Shown piece by piece: positions 18,663 to 28,528 of a stretch of DNA of 64,000 nucleotides (positions within the stretch are counted from its first letter, which is position 1; the number at the start of each line of letters is the position of its first letter). Source of the stretch: Leeuwenhoekiella nanhaiensis (GTDB taxonomy: Bacteria > Bacteroidota > Bacteroidia > Flavobacteriales > Flavobacteriaceae); assembly GCF_002744755.1 (NCBI RefSeq), contig NZ_KZ319289.1, positions 62,001 to 126,000 of the forward strand. The letters are read 5' to 3'. The position numbers and the translations under genes are program-made. The notes under the pieces were generated by a model. That model saw only the letters and a program-made list of their open reading frames with translations, did not search any database and was not told where the DNA came from.

Positions 18663-20920
18663 AAAAATACACTGCCTTAGTCCTGCTTCTTTTAACACTG
18701 ACTTCTTATGCTCAGGACACAACAGGCGTGGATTTTAGTAAAGTTCCCTCAGGCAAGGATTTAAAAGTAGGCCTGGTGCTTAGCGGGGGCGGTGCCAAAG
18801 GCCTCGCGCACATCGGTGTGCTTAAAGAGCTGGAAGAAGCCGGCATCAAAATCGACTACATAGGCGGTACCAGTATGGGCGCTATCGTGGGCGGACTGTA
18901 TGCTGCCGGTTACAACGCGCAGCAGTTAGACTCCATTTTCAAGGTGGTTAATTTTGAAAAACTCATTCAGGATGATATACCGCGTAGTGCACGATCGTTA
19001 CAGGAACGTACCGATGCCGAAAAATTTGCTTTAAGCCTTCCCTTTGATCATTTCAAAGTCTCTTTTCCTTCTGCTTTATCAAAAGGTCAGAACGTGTATA
19101 ACCTATTTATCAGGCTTACCCATCACGTTGAGGAAGTTGATGATTTTACCATGCTTGATATTCCATTCTTTTGCGTAGCAACCGATGCGGAAAAGGGGGA
19201 AGCGATCATTATGGATAAGGGTTGCCTTGCGGAAGCGATCTCAGCAAGCGGGGCTTTGCCGTCGTTGTTTAGTCCGGTGATTCTTGATGGGCAGTTGCTT
19301 ATTGATGGGGGCGTGGTTAACAACTATCCGGTAGAAGAATTGCGACGGCGGGGAGCTAATTTCATTATTGGCGTAGATGTGCAGGATGATCTCCGGGATA
19401 AGGAAGAGCTCAAAAGCGCGCCTGAGATGCTGATGCAAATAAATAATTACCGCACTATCAATGCGATGAAAGATAAAACTGAACTTACAGACATCTACAT
19501 CAAACCCAACATCGAAGAATACACGGTGATGGATTTTGAAAAGGGTGACAGTATTATCAAAGCAGGAACTAGCAAAGCCCGCGAATTTGGCGACGAGCTT
19601 AAAAAACTAGCCGCCCTGCAAGATACGCTTTACCATAAGCCACCGGCTTTACTCAAACAGGGCGATACCCTGAGCATTCGCAGTGTTGCGATTAATGGTA
19701 ATACCTATTATACGCGCAGTTACATTTTAGGGAAACTCAAAGTCAAATTACCTGCTGAGATCACCTACGATAAGCTCTTTGAAGGTATAAATAACCTTGC
19801 CGCTACTAATAACTTTGAGCGCATCAACCACCGTCTGGAAAAATACGACAGCGGTCAGTATCATTTGGTGCTTAACCTTGCCGAGAGCGAATCAACCACC
19901 TCTCTCAAAGCGGGCTTGCACTATGACGATATTTATAAGAGTGCAGCACTCATAAATATTACCAAGAAACGGGCGCTTTTTAAAAACGATATCGCTTCGC
20001 TGAGTGTCGGTTTGGGTGATAACATTCGCTATGATTTTGATTATTACAGCGACAACGGTTTTTATCTGGGTTTTGGTCTGAAGTCCAGATATAACAGTTT
20101 TGAAACGCGGGTAGATGCCCGTTTTGTGGAGCAGTTGAGTGACCTCCCTCTAGAGAGTTTCAACAGCCTTACGGTTGATTATATGGATATAACCAACCAA
20201 ATATATTTGCAAACCCTGTTTCAAAAGCAATTTGCATTGCGCATAGGCCTGGAGCATAAATTTTTAGAAATAGATACCGAAAGCGTGCGTTTAGCGGAAA
20301 ATCCCGACAGCAAAGTCTATTTTGATAACAGCCATTATTTTAGCGCTTACGGTAATTTATTGCTTGACACCTTTGATGATAAATATTTTCCAACTTCCGG
20401 CTGGTATTTTAATGGAGACTTCAATCTGTATTTGTTTTCATCAGATTACAACAACAATTTTGACGAATTTTCAATGGGGAGTGCCCAGCTTAAATACGCA
20501 GCAAGCCTGAGTTCGCGTTTTGCGATGGTGCTGGGTGTAGAAGGTGGTTTTAAAATAGGCGGTACAGGCGTAAATACGTTAGACTATGTTCTGGGCGGCT
20601 GGGGAAATGATTTCATCAATAACATAGTCTCTTTTTATGGCTATGATTATGTGAGTCTTACCGGTGATGGTCTGGTGAAATCTGAGATTACGTTTGATTA
20701 CAATTTTTATAAAAAGCATCATCTTAATTTTGGCGGTAACATAGCAAATATTGAAAACGACCTTTTCACCAGCGGAAACTGGTTTTCTGCGCCTAACAAT
20801 ACCGGGTATTTCCTGGGCTACGGATTAGAAAGTCTTGTAGGACCTTTGCAGACGAAACTGTCGTATTCTCCTGAGATCGATAGGGTGTTTTGGAACTTCA
20901 GTTTAGGTTTTTGGTTTTAA
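18659..20920 (+). CDS. Patatin-like phospholipase fused to outer membrane barrel
   Basis: 753 residues. Signal peptide (about 1-19), then a patatin domain with oxyanion loop SGGGAKG (42-48), nucleophile motif GTSMG (Ser72) and DGG (in LLIDGGVVNNYP) carrying the catalytic Asp. A POTRA-like domain (about 340-410) and a C-terminal BamA/TpsB-like 16-strand barrel ending FSLGFWF follow. This layout fits patatin proteins displayed or tethered at the outer membrane (type Vd-like or PlpD-like) in Bacteroidota. Starts within the uvrC stop codon. Both Ser and Asp are present, so lipase activity is expected. Confidence 0.92.
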   Translation: MKKYTALVLLLLTLTSYAQDTTGVDFSKVPSGKDLKVGLVLSGGGAKGLAHIGVLKELEEAGIKIDYIGGTSMGAIVGGLYAAGYNAQQLDSIFKVVNFEKLIQDDIPRSARSLQERTDAEKFALSLPFDHFKVSFPSALSKGQNVYNLFIRLTHHVEEVDDFTMLDIPFFCVATDAEKGEAIIMDKGCLAEAISASGALPSLFSPVILDGQLLIDGGVVNNYPVEELRRRGANFIIGVDVQDDLRDKEELKSAPEMLMQINNYRTINAMKDKTELTDIYIKPNIEEYTVMDFEKGDSIIKAGTSKAREFGDELKKLAALQDTLYHKPPALLKQGDTLSIRSVAINGNTYYTRSYILGKLKVKLPAEITYDKLFEGINNLAATNNFERINHRLEKYDSGQYHLVLNLAESESTTSLKAGLHYDDIYKSAALINITKKRALFKNDIASLSVGLGDNIRYDFDYYSDNGFYLGFGLKSRYNSFETRVDARFVEQLSDLPLESFNSLTVDYMDITNQIYLQTLFQKQFALRIGLEHKFLEIDTESVRLAENPDSKVYFDNSHYFSAYGNLLLDTFDDKYFPTSGWYFNGDFNLYLFSSDYNNNFDEFSMGSAQLKYAASLSSRFAMVLGVEGGFKIGGTGVNTLDYVLGGWGNDFINNIVSFYGYDYVSLTGDGLVKSEITFDYNFYKKHHLNFGGNIANIENDLFTSGNWFSAPNNTGYFLGYGLESLVGPLQTKLSYSPEIDRVFWNFSLGFWF

Positions 20921-20998
20921 GAAAAAATTAGCCCAAAACGCTTCCGGTTTTACGATATTTGTAAATAACGATAACGTTTTCGAAGAAAAATATAAACT

Positions 20999-22159
20999 AT
21001 GCCTTTTTATCATCAACTCGGTAAGATTCCGCATAAGCGGCATACCCAATTTAGAAAACCCGATGGCAGCCTGTATTACGAGCAGCTTTTTGGCACCATC
21101 GGTTTTGACGGGATGTACTGCAATATGTATCACGAGCAGCGCCCCACTCAGGTTAAGGAGATTAAAGGAAGCAAAAATGTAAAGCCCAAAATTGCCAAGG
21201 CAAACCACATTCAATCCTACCGCTTCAGAGGTTTTGAGATTAAGCCCGAAGCTGATTATCTGGATAGCCGTAAGCCTGTTTTGACCAATAGCGACTGCAC
21301 CATTATTTTGGCGGCTCCGCAAAATAAAACTCAGGACTATTTTTACAAAAACAGCGATGCAGACGAACTCCTGTTTGTGCATCGCGGTAGTGGGAAATTC
21401 CGCAGTCACCTGGGAAATCTCGATTTCAAATACGGGGATTATATTGTGGTACCGCGCGGCACAATCTATAAGATGGATTTTGACGACAGCGACAACCGCC
21501 TGTTTATTGTAGAATCTCGCCACCCCATTTATACCCCAAAACGCTACCGCAACTGGTTTGGTCAACTACTCGAGCACTCGCCGTTTTGTGAGCGTGATTT
21601 GAGACGGCCTTACGAGTTAGAAACAAATAACGAGACCGGCGATTTCCTGATGAAAATCAAGAAGCAGGACGATCTGTTTGAGATGATTTATGCCACGCAT
21701 CCGTTTGACGTGGTGGGTTATGACGGCTACAATTATCCCTACGCATTTTCCATTCACGATTTTGAGCCTATTACCGGGCGCATTCACCAACCGCCACCGG
21801 TGCACCAGACTTTTGAGACCAGTGCATTTGTGGTGTGCAGTTTCTGTCCGCGCAAATACGATTACCATCCGCAGAGTATTCCGGCGCCGTACAACCACAG
21901 CAATATTGACAGCGATGAGGTTTTGTATTATGTAGACGGCGATTTTATGAGCCGTAATGATATTGAGGCGGGGCACATTTCGCTGCATCCTGCCGGCATT
22001 CCGCACGGGCCACACCCTGGAGCGACTGAGCGCAGCATTGGCAAGACCGAAACCGAAGAATTGGCCGTCATGGTAGACACGTTTAAGCCTTTACAGATTT
22101 GTGAAGACGCGATGCCTATTGCTGATGAAAGCTATTATAAATCCTGGCTTCCACATTAA
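20999..22159 (+). CDS. hmgA: Homogentisate 1,2-dioxygenase
   Basis: 386 residues. Opens the aromatic ring of homogentisate to maleylacetoacetate in tyrosine breakdown. Cupin fold with N-terminal FHQLGKIPHKRHTQF-type segment, YGDYIVVPRGTIY, and the iron-binding C-terminal region with SLHPAGIPHGPHPGATE. Bacterial members without the long N-terminal domain have this length. hppD, the preceding enzyme, lies 238 nt downstream on the same strand with a structured repeat between them. Confidence 0.94.
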   Translation: MPFYHQLGKIPHKRHTQFRKPDGSLYYEQLFGTIGFDGMYCNMYHEQRPTQVKEIKGSKNVKPKIAKANHIQSYRFRGFEIKPEADYLDSRKPVLTNSDCTIILAAPQNKTQDYFYKNSDADELLFVHRGSGKFRSHLGNLDFKYGDYIVVPRGTIYKMDFDDSDNRLFIVESRHPIYTPKRYRNWFGQLLEHSPFCERDLRRPYELETNNETGDFLMKIKKQDDLFEMIYATHPFDVVGYDGYNYPYAFSIHDFEPITGRIHQPPPVHQTFETSAFVVCSFCPRKYDYHPQSIPAPYNHSNIDSDEVLYYVDGDFMSRNDIEAGHISLHPAGIPHGPHPGATERSIGKTETEELAVMVDTFKPLQICEDAMPIADESYYKSWLPH

Positions 22160-22163
22160 TTTT

Positions 22164-22277
22164 TAGGAGCTGTTTCCTGCTTTCCGCTGTATCTTTTTCC
22201 CGGTGCTTCGATACAATTTGCCGCTGGCAAATCACTCAGCAACCGGTAAAAAGGATGCCGCTGCAATCAGGGCTAGG
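22164..22277 (+). repeat. Structured dispersed-type element between hmgA and hppD
   Basis: It begins AGGAGCTGTTTCCTGC, continues TTTCCGCTGTATCTTTTT and ends AAAAAGGATGCCGCTGC then AATCAGGGCTAGG. The CTTTTT / AAAAAG boundary closes a hairpin whose inner part contains ATTTGCC-gct-GGCAAAT and partial CCGGT/ACCGG pairing. The two conserved-looking flanks around a variable hairpin resemble a dispersed repeat remembered from other Flavobacteriia genomes. No second copy lies in this window. It sits just after the hmgA stop. Confidence 0.5.
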
Positions 22278-22397
22278 TTGATTAGCAATTCAAATTAAAT
22301 ACGAAATACGAAAGTGGAAATACAAAGTTTTAAAACTATTTGACACTTCCACTCTTCAACAAATACTAAACAAGAAATCAGAAATACCGAATAAAAA

Positions 22398-23558
22398 ATG
22401 GGTAAGGAACTAAAATCAGTAGACTACGGTCTAGAAAAAATATTTGAAGGAGCGCAGGATTTTTTACCGCTTCTGGGCACTGATTATGTAGAATTTTATG
22501 TGGGTAATGCCAAGCAGGCGGCGCACTTTTACAAAACCGCTTTTGGTTTTCAGTCTTTTGCTTACAGCGGGTTAGAAACCGGTCAAAAAGATCGTGTGAG
22601 TTATGTATTGAAGCAGGATAAAATTCGCCTGGTGCTTACTTCGCCGCTTAACAGCGACTCGCCGATTAATGATCATATCGTAAAACATGGCGACGGCGTA
22701 AAAGTAGTTGCCCTTTGGGTGGAAGATGCGCGCAGCGCTTTCGAAGAAACCACAAAACGCGGAGCAAAACCCTTTATGGAACCTAAAGTAGAAACCGATG
22801 AGCACGGCGAAGTCGTACGTTCGGGGATTTACACCTATGGGGAGACCGTACACATGTTTGTAGAGCGCAAAAACTATAAGGGTCAGTTTATGCCCGGGTA
22901 TAGAAAATGGGAATCTGATTACAACCCGGAGCCTACCGGTTTAAAATATATTGATCATATGGTAGGTAATGTGGGCTGGGGCGAGATGAACACCTGGGTG
23001 AAGTGGTATGAAGAAGTCATGGGCTTTGTTAACTTCCTAACCTTTGACGATAAGCAAATCACCACCGAATATTCGGCTTTGATGAGTAAAGTGATGAGCA
23101 ACGGTAACGGGCGTATTAAATTCCCCATTAACGAACCGGCAGAGGGCATTAAAAAATCACAGATTGAAGAGTATTTAGACTTTTACGAAGGTCCCGGGGT
23201 GCAACACCTGGCTGTAGCAACAGATGATATTGTCAAGACCGTTTCAGCACTAAGAGCCCGAGGCGTTGAGTTTTTGCCGCCACCTCCACAAGCCTATTAT
23301 GATGACATCCCACGCAGACTCGGTGCGCATATGGATACGATGAAAGAAGATTTAACCAAACTTCAGGAACTTTCTATTCTGGTAGATGCTGATGAAGAAG
23401 GTTATTTGCTTCAGATATTCACCAAGCCGCTACAAGATCGCCCAACCTTATTTTTTGAAATCATACAGCGTATGGGCGCGAAAGGTTTTGGTGCCGGTAA
23501 CTTTAAAGCCCTTTTTGAGTCTATTGAGCGCGAGCAGGCGCAACGCGGAACACTTTAA
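22398..23558 (+). CDS. hppD: 4-hydroxyphenylpyruvate dioxygenase
   Basis: 386 residues. Fe(II) enzyme turning 4-hydroxyphenylpyruvate into homogentisate. Two VOC domains: the first has YVEFYVGNAKQAAHFYKTAFGF. The second carries the iron ligands His (KYIDHMVGNV), His (GVQHLAVATDDI) and Glu (TLFFEIIQRMGAKGFG). The C-terminal GAGNFKALFESIEREQ is the family's closing helix. It supplies the substrate of the upstream hmgA. The final step enzymes (fumarylacetoacetase, isomerase) are not in the window. Confidence 0.96.
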   Translation: MGKELKSVDYGLEKIFEGAQDFLPLLGTDYVEFYVGNAKQAAHFYKTAFGFQSFAYSGLETGQKDRVSYVLKQDKIRLVLTSPLNSDSPINDHIVKHGDGVKVVALWVEDARSAFEETTKRGAKPFMEPKVETDEHGEVVRSGIYTYGETVHMFVERKNYKGQFMPGYRKWESDYNPEPTGLKYIDHMVGNVGWGEMNTWVKWYEEVMGFVNFLTFDDKQITTEYSALMSKVMSNGNGRIKFPINEPAEGIKKSQIEEYLDFYEGPGVQHLAVATDDIVKTVSALRARGVEFLPPPPQAYYDDIPRRLGAHMDTMKEDLTKLQELSILVDADEEGYLLQIFTKPLQDRPTLFFEIIQRMGAKGFGAGNFKALFESIEREQAQRGTL

Positions 23559-23583
23559 CCGTTTTAGATATACTATTGAAGCT

Positions 23584-23612
23584 AAATCCCTGTTGTACAA
23601 ACGGGGATTTTT
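23584..23612 (+). terminator. Terminator after hppD
   Basis: AAATCCC pairs with GGGGATTT across a short loop that includes a GTT/AAC pair, followed by TTT and further T-rich sequence. Confidence 0.6.
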
Positions 23613-23654
23613 CATTTTAATGATAGCATAACCTGTGAATAATACACTTTTGGC

Positions 23655-23662
23655 TACTTTTG
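23655..23662 (+). promoter_or_regulatory. -7 element (TACTTTTG) for the DUF3108-kynA unit
   Basis: TACTTTTG matches TANNTTTG and lies about 46 nt before the ATG at 23709, after the hppD terminator. Confidence 0.5.
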
Positions 23663-23708
23663 GAACAACTCTTGTAAAAGCATAGGTATACGCTTCAAAC
23701 TAAGAACT

Positions 23709-24485
23709 ATGAGAAAGATATATATACTTTTAATGTTGCTTATGGCAGCTTCTTTTACCTATGCTCAGGAACCTGCATTTCAGGATGGAGAATGGTTTCG
23801 TTTTCGCATCAGCTATAGCGGCTGGTGGAAGGCAGGAGAAGCAACTTTGGGAGTTGTGAACGACACCTATAAAGGTAAGCCGGTCTATCACGTAAAAGGA
23901 AAGGGAGTCACTACCGGGATGACCAAATTATTTTTTGGTGTAGAAGACTACTACGAAACCTATATCGACAAACAAAGCACGCTACCGTATCGCTTTATTC
24001 GGAAAATTGATGAAGGCGGTCATACTAAAGACAAGGTTATCGACTTTGATCAGCAGGCGCGCGTAGCTACGGTAAACGATAAAAAACACAACAATACCAC
24101 GACGTATAAGACAGAGCCTTCCATTCACGATATGGTGAGCAGTTTTTACTATCTGCGCAATTCAATTGACACTAAAAACCTGAAAGAGGGTGACGAGACC
24201 GTGATCAATATGTTTTTTGATCAAGAGAACTTTAAGTTTAAGCTGAAGTTTTTGGGGCGTGAGGTGATCAAAACCAAATTTGGAAAGGTAAACAGCCTAA
24301 TCTTTAGACCCTACGTACAGGCGGGACGTGTATTTAAAGAGAAAGAAAGTCTAACGGTTTGGATAAGTGATGATCAAAATAAAATACCTTTGCAAATCAA
24401 AGCAGATTTAGCGGTAGGCTCTTTAAAAGCAGACATTGAAGCGTACAAAGGTCTTAAGCATCCATTCTACATTATACAAGATTAA
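23709..24485 (+). CDS. DUF3108 domain secreted protein
   Basis: 258 residues with a signal peptide ending TYAQ. The body (EWFRFRISYSGWWKAGEATL, then VKGKGVTTGMTKLFFGVEDYYETY, then SLIFRPYVQAGRVF) matches DUF3108, a beta-rich periplasmic family of unknown role. Its TAA shares one base with the kynA ATG, so it is translationally linked to tryptophan dioxygenase, though a functional tie is not obvious. Confidence 0.85.
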   Translation: MRKIYILLMLLMAASFTYAQEPAFQDGEWFRFRISYSGWWKAGEATLGVVNDTYKGKPVYHVKGKGVTTGMTKLFFGVEDYYETYIDKQSTLPYRFIRKIDEGGHTKDKVIDFDQQARVATVNDKKHNNTTTYKTEPSIHDMVSSFYYLRNSIDTKNLKEGDETVINMFFDQENFKFKLKFLGREVIKTKFGKVNSLIFRPYVQAGRVFKEKESLTVWISDDQNKIPLQIKADLAVGSLKADIEAYKGLKHPFYIIQD

Positions 24486-25438
24486 TGACGCATACAAGCA
24501 GTCCTGAAACTCAAGAACAATTAGAAGCCCTACAAAATAAGTTTGATGCGATGGGCCAAAACCTGGATCATCAGCTGGAAGGTTTTGTTCACAGTAAACC
24601 CATTAACTACTGGGATTACATTCAGGTTGATACACTGCTCAGTTTGCAAAACCAGCGCACGCTTGTTCCTGATGAGATGGTGTTTATTATGTACCATCAA
24701 ATCAACGAACTGCTTTTTAAAATGATTCTCTGGGAAATTGAGCAGGTCGCTTATACTCAGGAATTAAATGTTGCGCATTTCAGTGAAAAACTACAGCGCA
24801 TCAGTCGGTATTTTGATATGCTTACTACTTCCTTTACCATTATGCGCGAAGGGATGCAGATGGAGCAATATCTTAAATTCAGGAGAACGCTGAGTCCGGC
24901 AAGTGGTTTTCAGAGCGCCCAGTACCGTCTGATAGAATTTGCTTCCACAGAATATATAAACCTTATTGATGCCCGCTTTCGCGAAAGCTTTAAAGCAAAA
25001 GATGAGCAGGACCCATTGTATTACGATGAGGTAATAGAGCACCTGTATTGGCAGGCTGCCGGTAAAGACTACACTACCGGAGAGAAAACGTACACGTTAA
25101 AAGACTTTGAATTGAAATATAAGGAAGACTTTATACGTTTCTTAAAAGCTTACAAAAACTTAAATTTGTGGTCAAAGTTTAAAATGTTGCCCGCCGAAGA
25201 TCAAAAGGATGCAACGCTGGTAGCGGCGATGCGTCATTATGACCATACGGTAAATATTAAATGGGTAATGTCTCATTATCATACTGCGGTACATTATTTA
25301 AATCAGGGCAAAGAGCCCCTGGAAGCCACAGGTGGTAGTGACTGGGTCAAATACATGCATCCCAAATATCAAAAACGTATATTTTTTCCTGATTTGTGGT
25401 CTGAACAAGAGCGCACAGATTGGGGTAAAAACATTTAA
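24485..25438 (+). CDS. kynA: Tryptophan 2,3-dioxygenase family protein
   Basis: 317 residues. Heme enzyme that opens tryptophan to N-formylkynurenine. Recognised by INYWDYIQVDTLLSLQ, the distal His segment VFIMYHQINELLFKM, the substrate-binding FTIMREGM and FRRTLSPASGFQSAQYR, the heme-ligand region MSHYHTAVHYL and the C-terminal TGGSDWVKYMHP. It may be the first step of a kynurenine pathway; a cyclase-family protein at 56930 could supply the formamidase step. With hmgA and hppD it gives this region an aromatic amino acid theme. Confidence 0.93.
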   Translation: MTHTSSPETQEQLEALQNKFDAMGQNLDHQLEGFVHSKPINYWDYIQVDTLLSLQNQRTLVPDEMVFIMYHQINELLFKMILWEIEQVAYTQELNVAHFSEKLQRISRYFDMLTTSFTIMREGMQMEQYLKFRRTLSPASGFQSAQYRLIEFASTEYINLIDARFRESFKAKDEQDPLYYDEVIEHLYWQAAGKDYTTGEKTYTLKDFELKYKEDFIRFLKAYKNLNLWSKFKMLPAEDQKDATLVAAMRHYDHTVNIKWVMSHYHTAVHYLNQGKEPLEATGGSDWVKYMHPKYQKRIFFPDLWSEQERTDWGKNI

Positions 25439-25468
25439 TCGTAATCCTTAACTATCAAAAGCCCAAAA

Positions 25469-26707
25469 TTGAAAAAATTAAGTCTCATACTTATGGCTAT
25501 GCTTACCCTAATAGGCTGCGCCGACGATGAAACAAAAGAAAAAGAACCCGTTGTACAGGAGGTCAAAAAACCAAAAACCAAAAAATTTGGTTATATACTT
25601 GAAGATTACGAGGTTGTGTCAGATACCATTCAACCCGGTGATAGTTTTGGGCAGATTCTTTTTGAAAACGGAATTGATTACGGGACTATTCAGCAGATTA
25701 CAGATTCGGTTGCTTCGGTATTTGATACCCGAAAGATCGTTGTAGGTAAACCCTACACGCTTTTAAAAAGTAAAGATTCAACCGGCCAGGCTCAGGTCTT
25801 TATCTACGAGCAAAACAAGATTGACTATGTAGTGCTTGATTTTAAAGATGAGGTCGTGCAGGCTTTGGCCAAAAAGAGACCGGTTACCGTAAAAGAACGT
25901 ATCGCATACGGAGTTATTGAAGACAACCTTTCAACCACCTTTGATGATCTAGGTTTGAATATTCTGGTTGCTTACGGAATGGCAGACATTTATGCCTGGA
26001 CTATTGACTTCTTCAAGCTTCAGCCCGGCGATAAGTTTAAAGTCATTTATACAGAAAAATATATCAATGACACCATTCCGGCAGGTTTTGGGAAGATCAA
26101 AGCCAGCTGGTTTGAACATAAGGGTAAACCCATTTATGCTTTCGGTTTTATAAGTGATAGTCTAAAAGGAAAGCCTGACTATTACGACGAGCAGGCCGAT
26201 AATTTAAGACGTGCTTTTTTAAAGAGTCCGCTTAAGTTTGGGCGTATTTCTTCGCGCTACAACTTGAAACGTAGAATTGCCTACTACGGTAACCGCATAC
26301 GTCCACATAAGGGTACCGATTTTGCCGCGCCGGTTGGCACGCCTATTATGGCGACTTCAGACGGTACCGTGATCGCTTCAGAGTATCGGGGTGGTAACGG
26401 TAATTATGTGAAACTCCGCCATAACGGCACCTATGAGACCCAATATTTGCACATGAGTAAACGAGCTGTAAATCGTGGTGAGTATGTGCGCCAGGGAGAA
26501 GTAATTGGTTATATTGGTATGACCGGAAACACCAGCGGACCTCACGTTTGCTACCGTTTTTGGAAAAATGGCAAGCAGGTAGATCCATTCAATATTGATT
26601 TACCTACTTCAGAGCCCCTGGCAGAAGAACTGCAGCCTGAATATTTTGAACACATAGCTCCTTTACGAGCGCAACTAGATGAAATAACCTTCGATAAATC
26701 AATTTAG
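25469..26707 (+). CDS. M23 family metallopeptidase lipoprotein
   Basis: 412 residues from a TTG start. A lipoprotein signal with lipobox TLIGC (Cys17) precedes an OapA/LysM-like module (about 50-140, [15 protein letters not shown]). The LytM/M23 peptidase domain (about 265-385) carries the zinc motifs [11 protein letters not shown] and QYLHMS with [12 protein letters not shown]. It likely trims peptidoglycan cross-links in the periplasm. Begins 30 nt after kynA and ends 2 nt before pgi, so it may be read through with both. Confidence 0.9.
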   Translation: MKKLSLILMAMLTLIGCADDETKEKEPVVQEVKKPKTKKFGYILEDYEVVSDTIQPGDSFGQILFENGIDYGTIQQITDSVASVFDTRKIVVGKPYTLLKSKDSTGQAQVFIYEQNKIDYVVLDFKDEVVQALAKKRPVTVKERIAYGVIEDNLSTTFDDLGLNILVAYGMADIYAWTIDFFKLQPGDKFKVIYTEKYINDTIPAGFGKIKASWFEHKGKPIYAFGFISDSLKGKPDYYDEQADNLRRAFLKSPLKFGRISSRYNLKRRIAYYGNRIRPHKGTDFAAPVGTPIMATSDGTVIASEYRGGNGNYVKLRHNGTYETQYLHMSKRAVNRGEYVRQGEVIGYIGMTGNTSGPHVCYRFWKNGKQVDPFNIDLPTSEPLAEELQPEYFEHIAPLRAQLDEITFDKSI

Positions 26708-26709
26708 AC

Positions 26710-28353
26710 ATGAAAAAAATCAATCCCACACAGACCAAAGCCTGGAAGGCCCTTCAAGCTCATTTTGAAAAGGTAAAAGATCTTCAAATGAAAAATTTGT
26801 TTGCCGATGCCGGCCGTGCGGAAGCGTTCACCTTAAAATGGGATGATTTTTTAGTTGACTACAGCAAAAACCGAATGACTGCAGAAACCAAATCGTTACT
26901 GCTTGATTTGGCTGAAGAAATGAATCTGGAAGAAGCACGCGCAGCCTATTTTGGCGGAGCCGAAATTAACGAGACCGAAGGCCGTGCGGTGATGCACACT
27001 GCTTTACGTCAGCCTAAAGATGCGCACGTAAGCATTGATGGTGAAGATGTGATTCCTGAGGTTAATGACGTAAAAGAAAAAATAAAAGGTTTTTGCGATA
27101 CGGTTATCAGCGGAAGCCATAAAGGGTATACCGGCAAAGCTATTACCGATGTGGTGAATATTGGTATTGGAGGTTCAGATCTGGGCCCAGTGATGGTTGC
27201 CGAAGCATTGGCCTATTACCACAATCATCTCAACGTGCATTTTATCTCTAACGTAGATGGCGATCATGTGCACGAATCATTGAAATCTTTGAATCCGGAG
27301 ACTACTCTTTTTGTAATCGTCTCAAAAACCTTTACTACGCAGGAAACCCTTTCTAACGCCAATACCGCTCGTAAATGGTTTTTAGATAAGGTTGCGGGCG
27401 CAGCAAGTGAAGGGGAAGCGGTGGCTAAACATTTTGTTGCGGTTTCTACAAATGAGGAAGCGGTGAAAGACTTTGGTATAGACCCGAATAATGTGTTCAC
27501 GATGTGGGACTGGGTTGGCGGTCGTTTTTCACTATGGAGTTCTGTTGGCCTTTCTATAGCTCTGGCAGTAGGATACAGCAATTTTGAAAGTATGCTTGCA
27601 GGAGCTCACAAAGCCGATGGGCATTTTAAAAATGCTAATTTGGGCGAAAACATTCCGGTGATGATGGCGCTTACTACGGTTTGGTACAACAACTTCTTTG
27701 GTGCCGAAAGTGAAGCGATTATTCCATATACCCAGTATTTACACCGTTTTCCGGCCTATTTGCAGCAAGCAATCATGGAAAGTAACGGGAAAAGCGTTGA
27801 CCGTAATGGGAAACACGTAGATTATCAAACTGGTCAAATCGTTTGGGGTGAACCGGGAACCAATTCACAACACGCCTTTTTCCAACTCATACACCAGGGA
27901 ACCAAAATTATCCCGACCCATTTTATTGGGTATAAACATTCCCTTCACGGCGATACCGATCATCACAATAAGTTGATGGCAAACTTTTTTGCGCAGACCG
28001 AAGCACTTATGAATGGTAAAACCGAAGCAGAGGCTCGCGAAGAACTTCAATCTTCAGGGATGGATTCAGATGCCATTGAAAAACTGGTTCCGTTTAAAGT
28101 ATTTGATGGAAACAAGCCTACGACCACACTTTTGATTGACAAGCTAACTCCTGAAAGTTTGGGAGCTTTAATTGCCTTGTACGAACACAAGATCTTCACA
28201 GAAGGTATCCTTTGGAATATCTACAGTTACGATCAATGGGGTGTAGAATTAGGTAAACAACTCGCCAAAAATGTACTGAACGACCTCAATTCAGATCAGG
28301 TAGCTGCTCACGATGCTTCAACCACGCAGTTGATTAAAGCTTTTAAGAGTTAA
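26710..28353 (+). CDS. pgi: Glucose-6-phosphate isomerase
   Basis: 547 residues, the length of the large-type enzyme. Interconverts glucose-6-P and fructose-6-P. Signatures: [19 protein letters not shown], the PGI signature [13 protein letters not shown], catalytic [17 protein letters not shown], and the C-terminal [14 protein letters not shown]. It starts 2 nt after the M23 peptidase gene. No terminator is obvious before the next transcription unit. Confidence 0.97.
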   Translation: MKKINPTQTKAWKALQAHFEKVKDLQMKNLFADAGRAEAFTLKWDDFLVDYSKNRMTAETKSLLLDLAEEMNLEEARAAYFGGAEINETEGRAVMHTALRQPKDAHVSIDGEDVIPEVNDVKEKIKGFCDTVISGSHKGYTGKAITDVVNIGIGGSDLGPVMVAEALAYYHNHLNVHFISNVDGDHVHESLKSLNPETTLFVIVSKTFTTQETLSNANTARKWFLDKVAGAASEGEAVAKHFVAVSTNEEAVKDFGIDPNNVFTMWDWVGGRFSLWSSVGLSIALAVGYSNFESMLAGAHKADGHFKNANLGENIPVMMALTTVWYNNFFGAESEAIIPYTQYLHRFPAYLQQAIMESNGKSVDRNGKHVDYQTGQIVWGEPGTNSQHAFFQLIHQGTKIIPTHFIGYKHSLHGDTDHHNKLMANFFAQTEALMNGKTEAEAREELQSSGMDSDAIEKLVPFKVFDGNKPTTTLLIDKLTPESLGALIALYEHKIFTEGILWNIYSYDQWGVELGKQLAKNVLNDLNSDQVAAHDASTTQLIKAFKS

Positions 28354-28528
28354 TTAACGGGTGTTGATAAGTTTTAGATTTAATTCAACGAACTGGCTTT
28401 TAGCGAGTTGTTTGTTGCGTTATTTTTAGCAGAAGTTAAAAAAGAGAAAATAATCCTTAACGTTCTCTTAATATTTAAATGGGTCTTTTATAAGACTTTT
28501 GCGCAAAATCTAAACTTAAACAAGCACA

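Noticed and set aside
20903-21565. 220-residue minus-strand ORF opposite hmgA
   Set aside because: Antisense to the conserved hmgA coding region; no motif or start signal.
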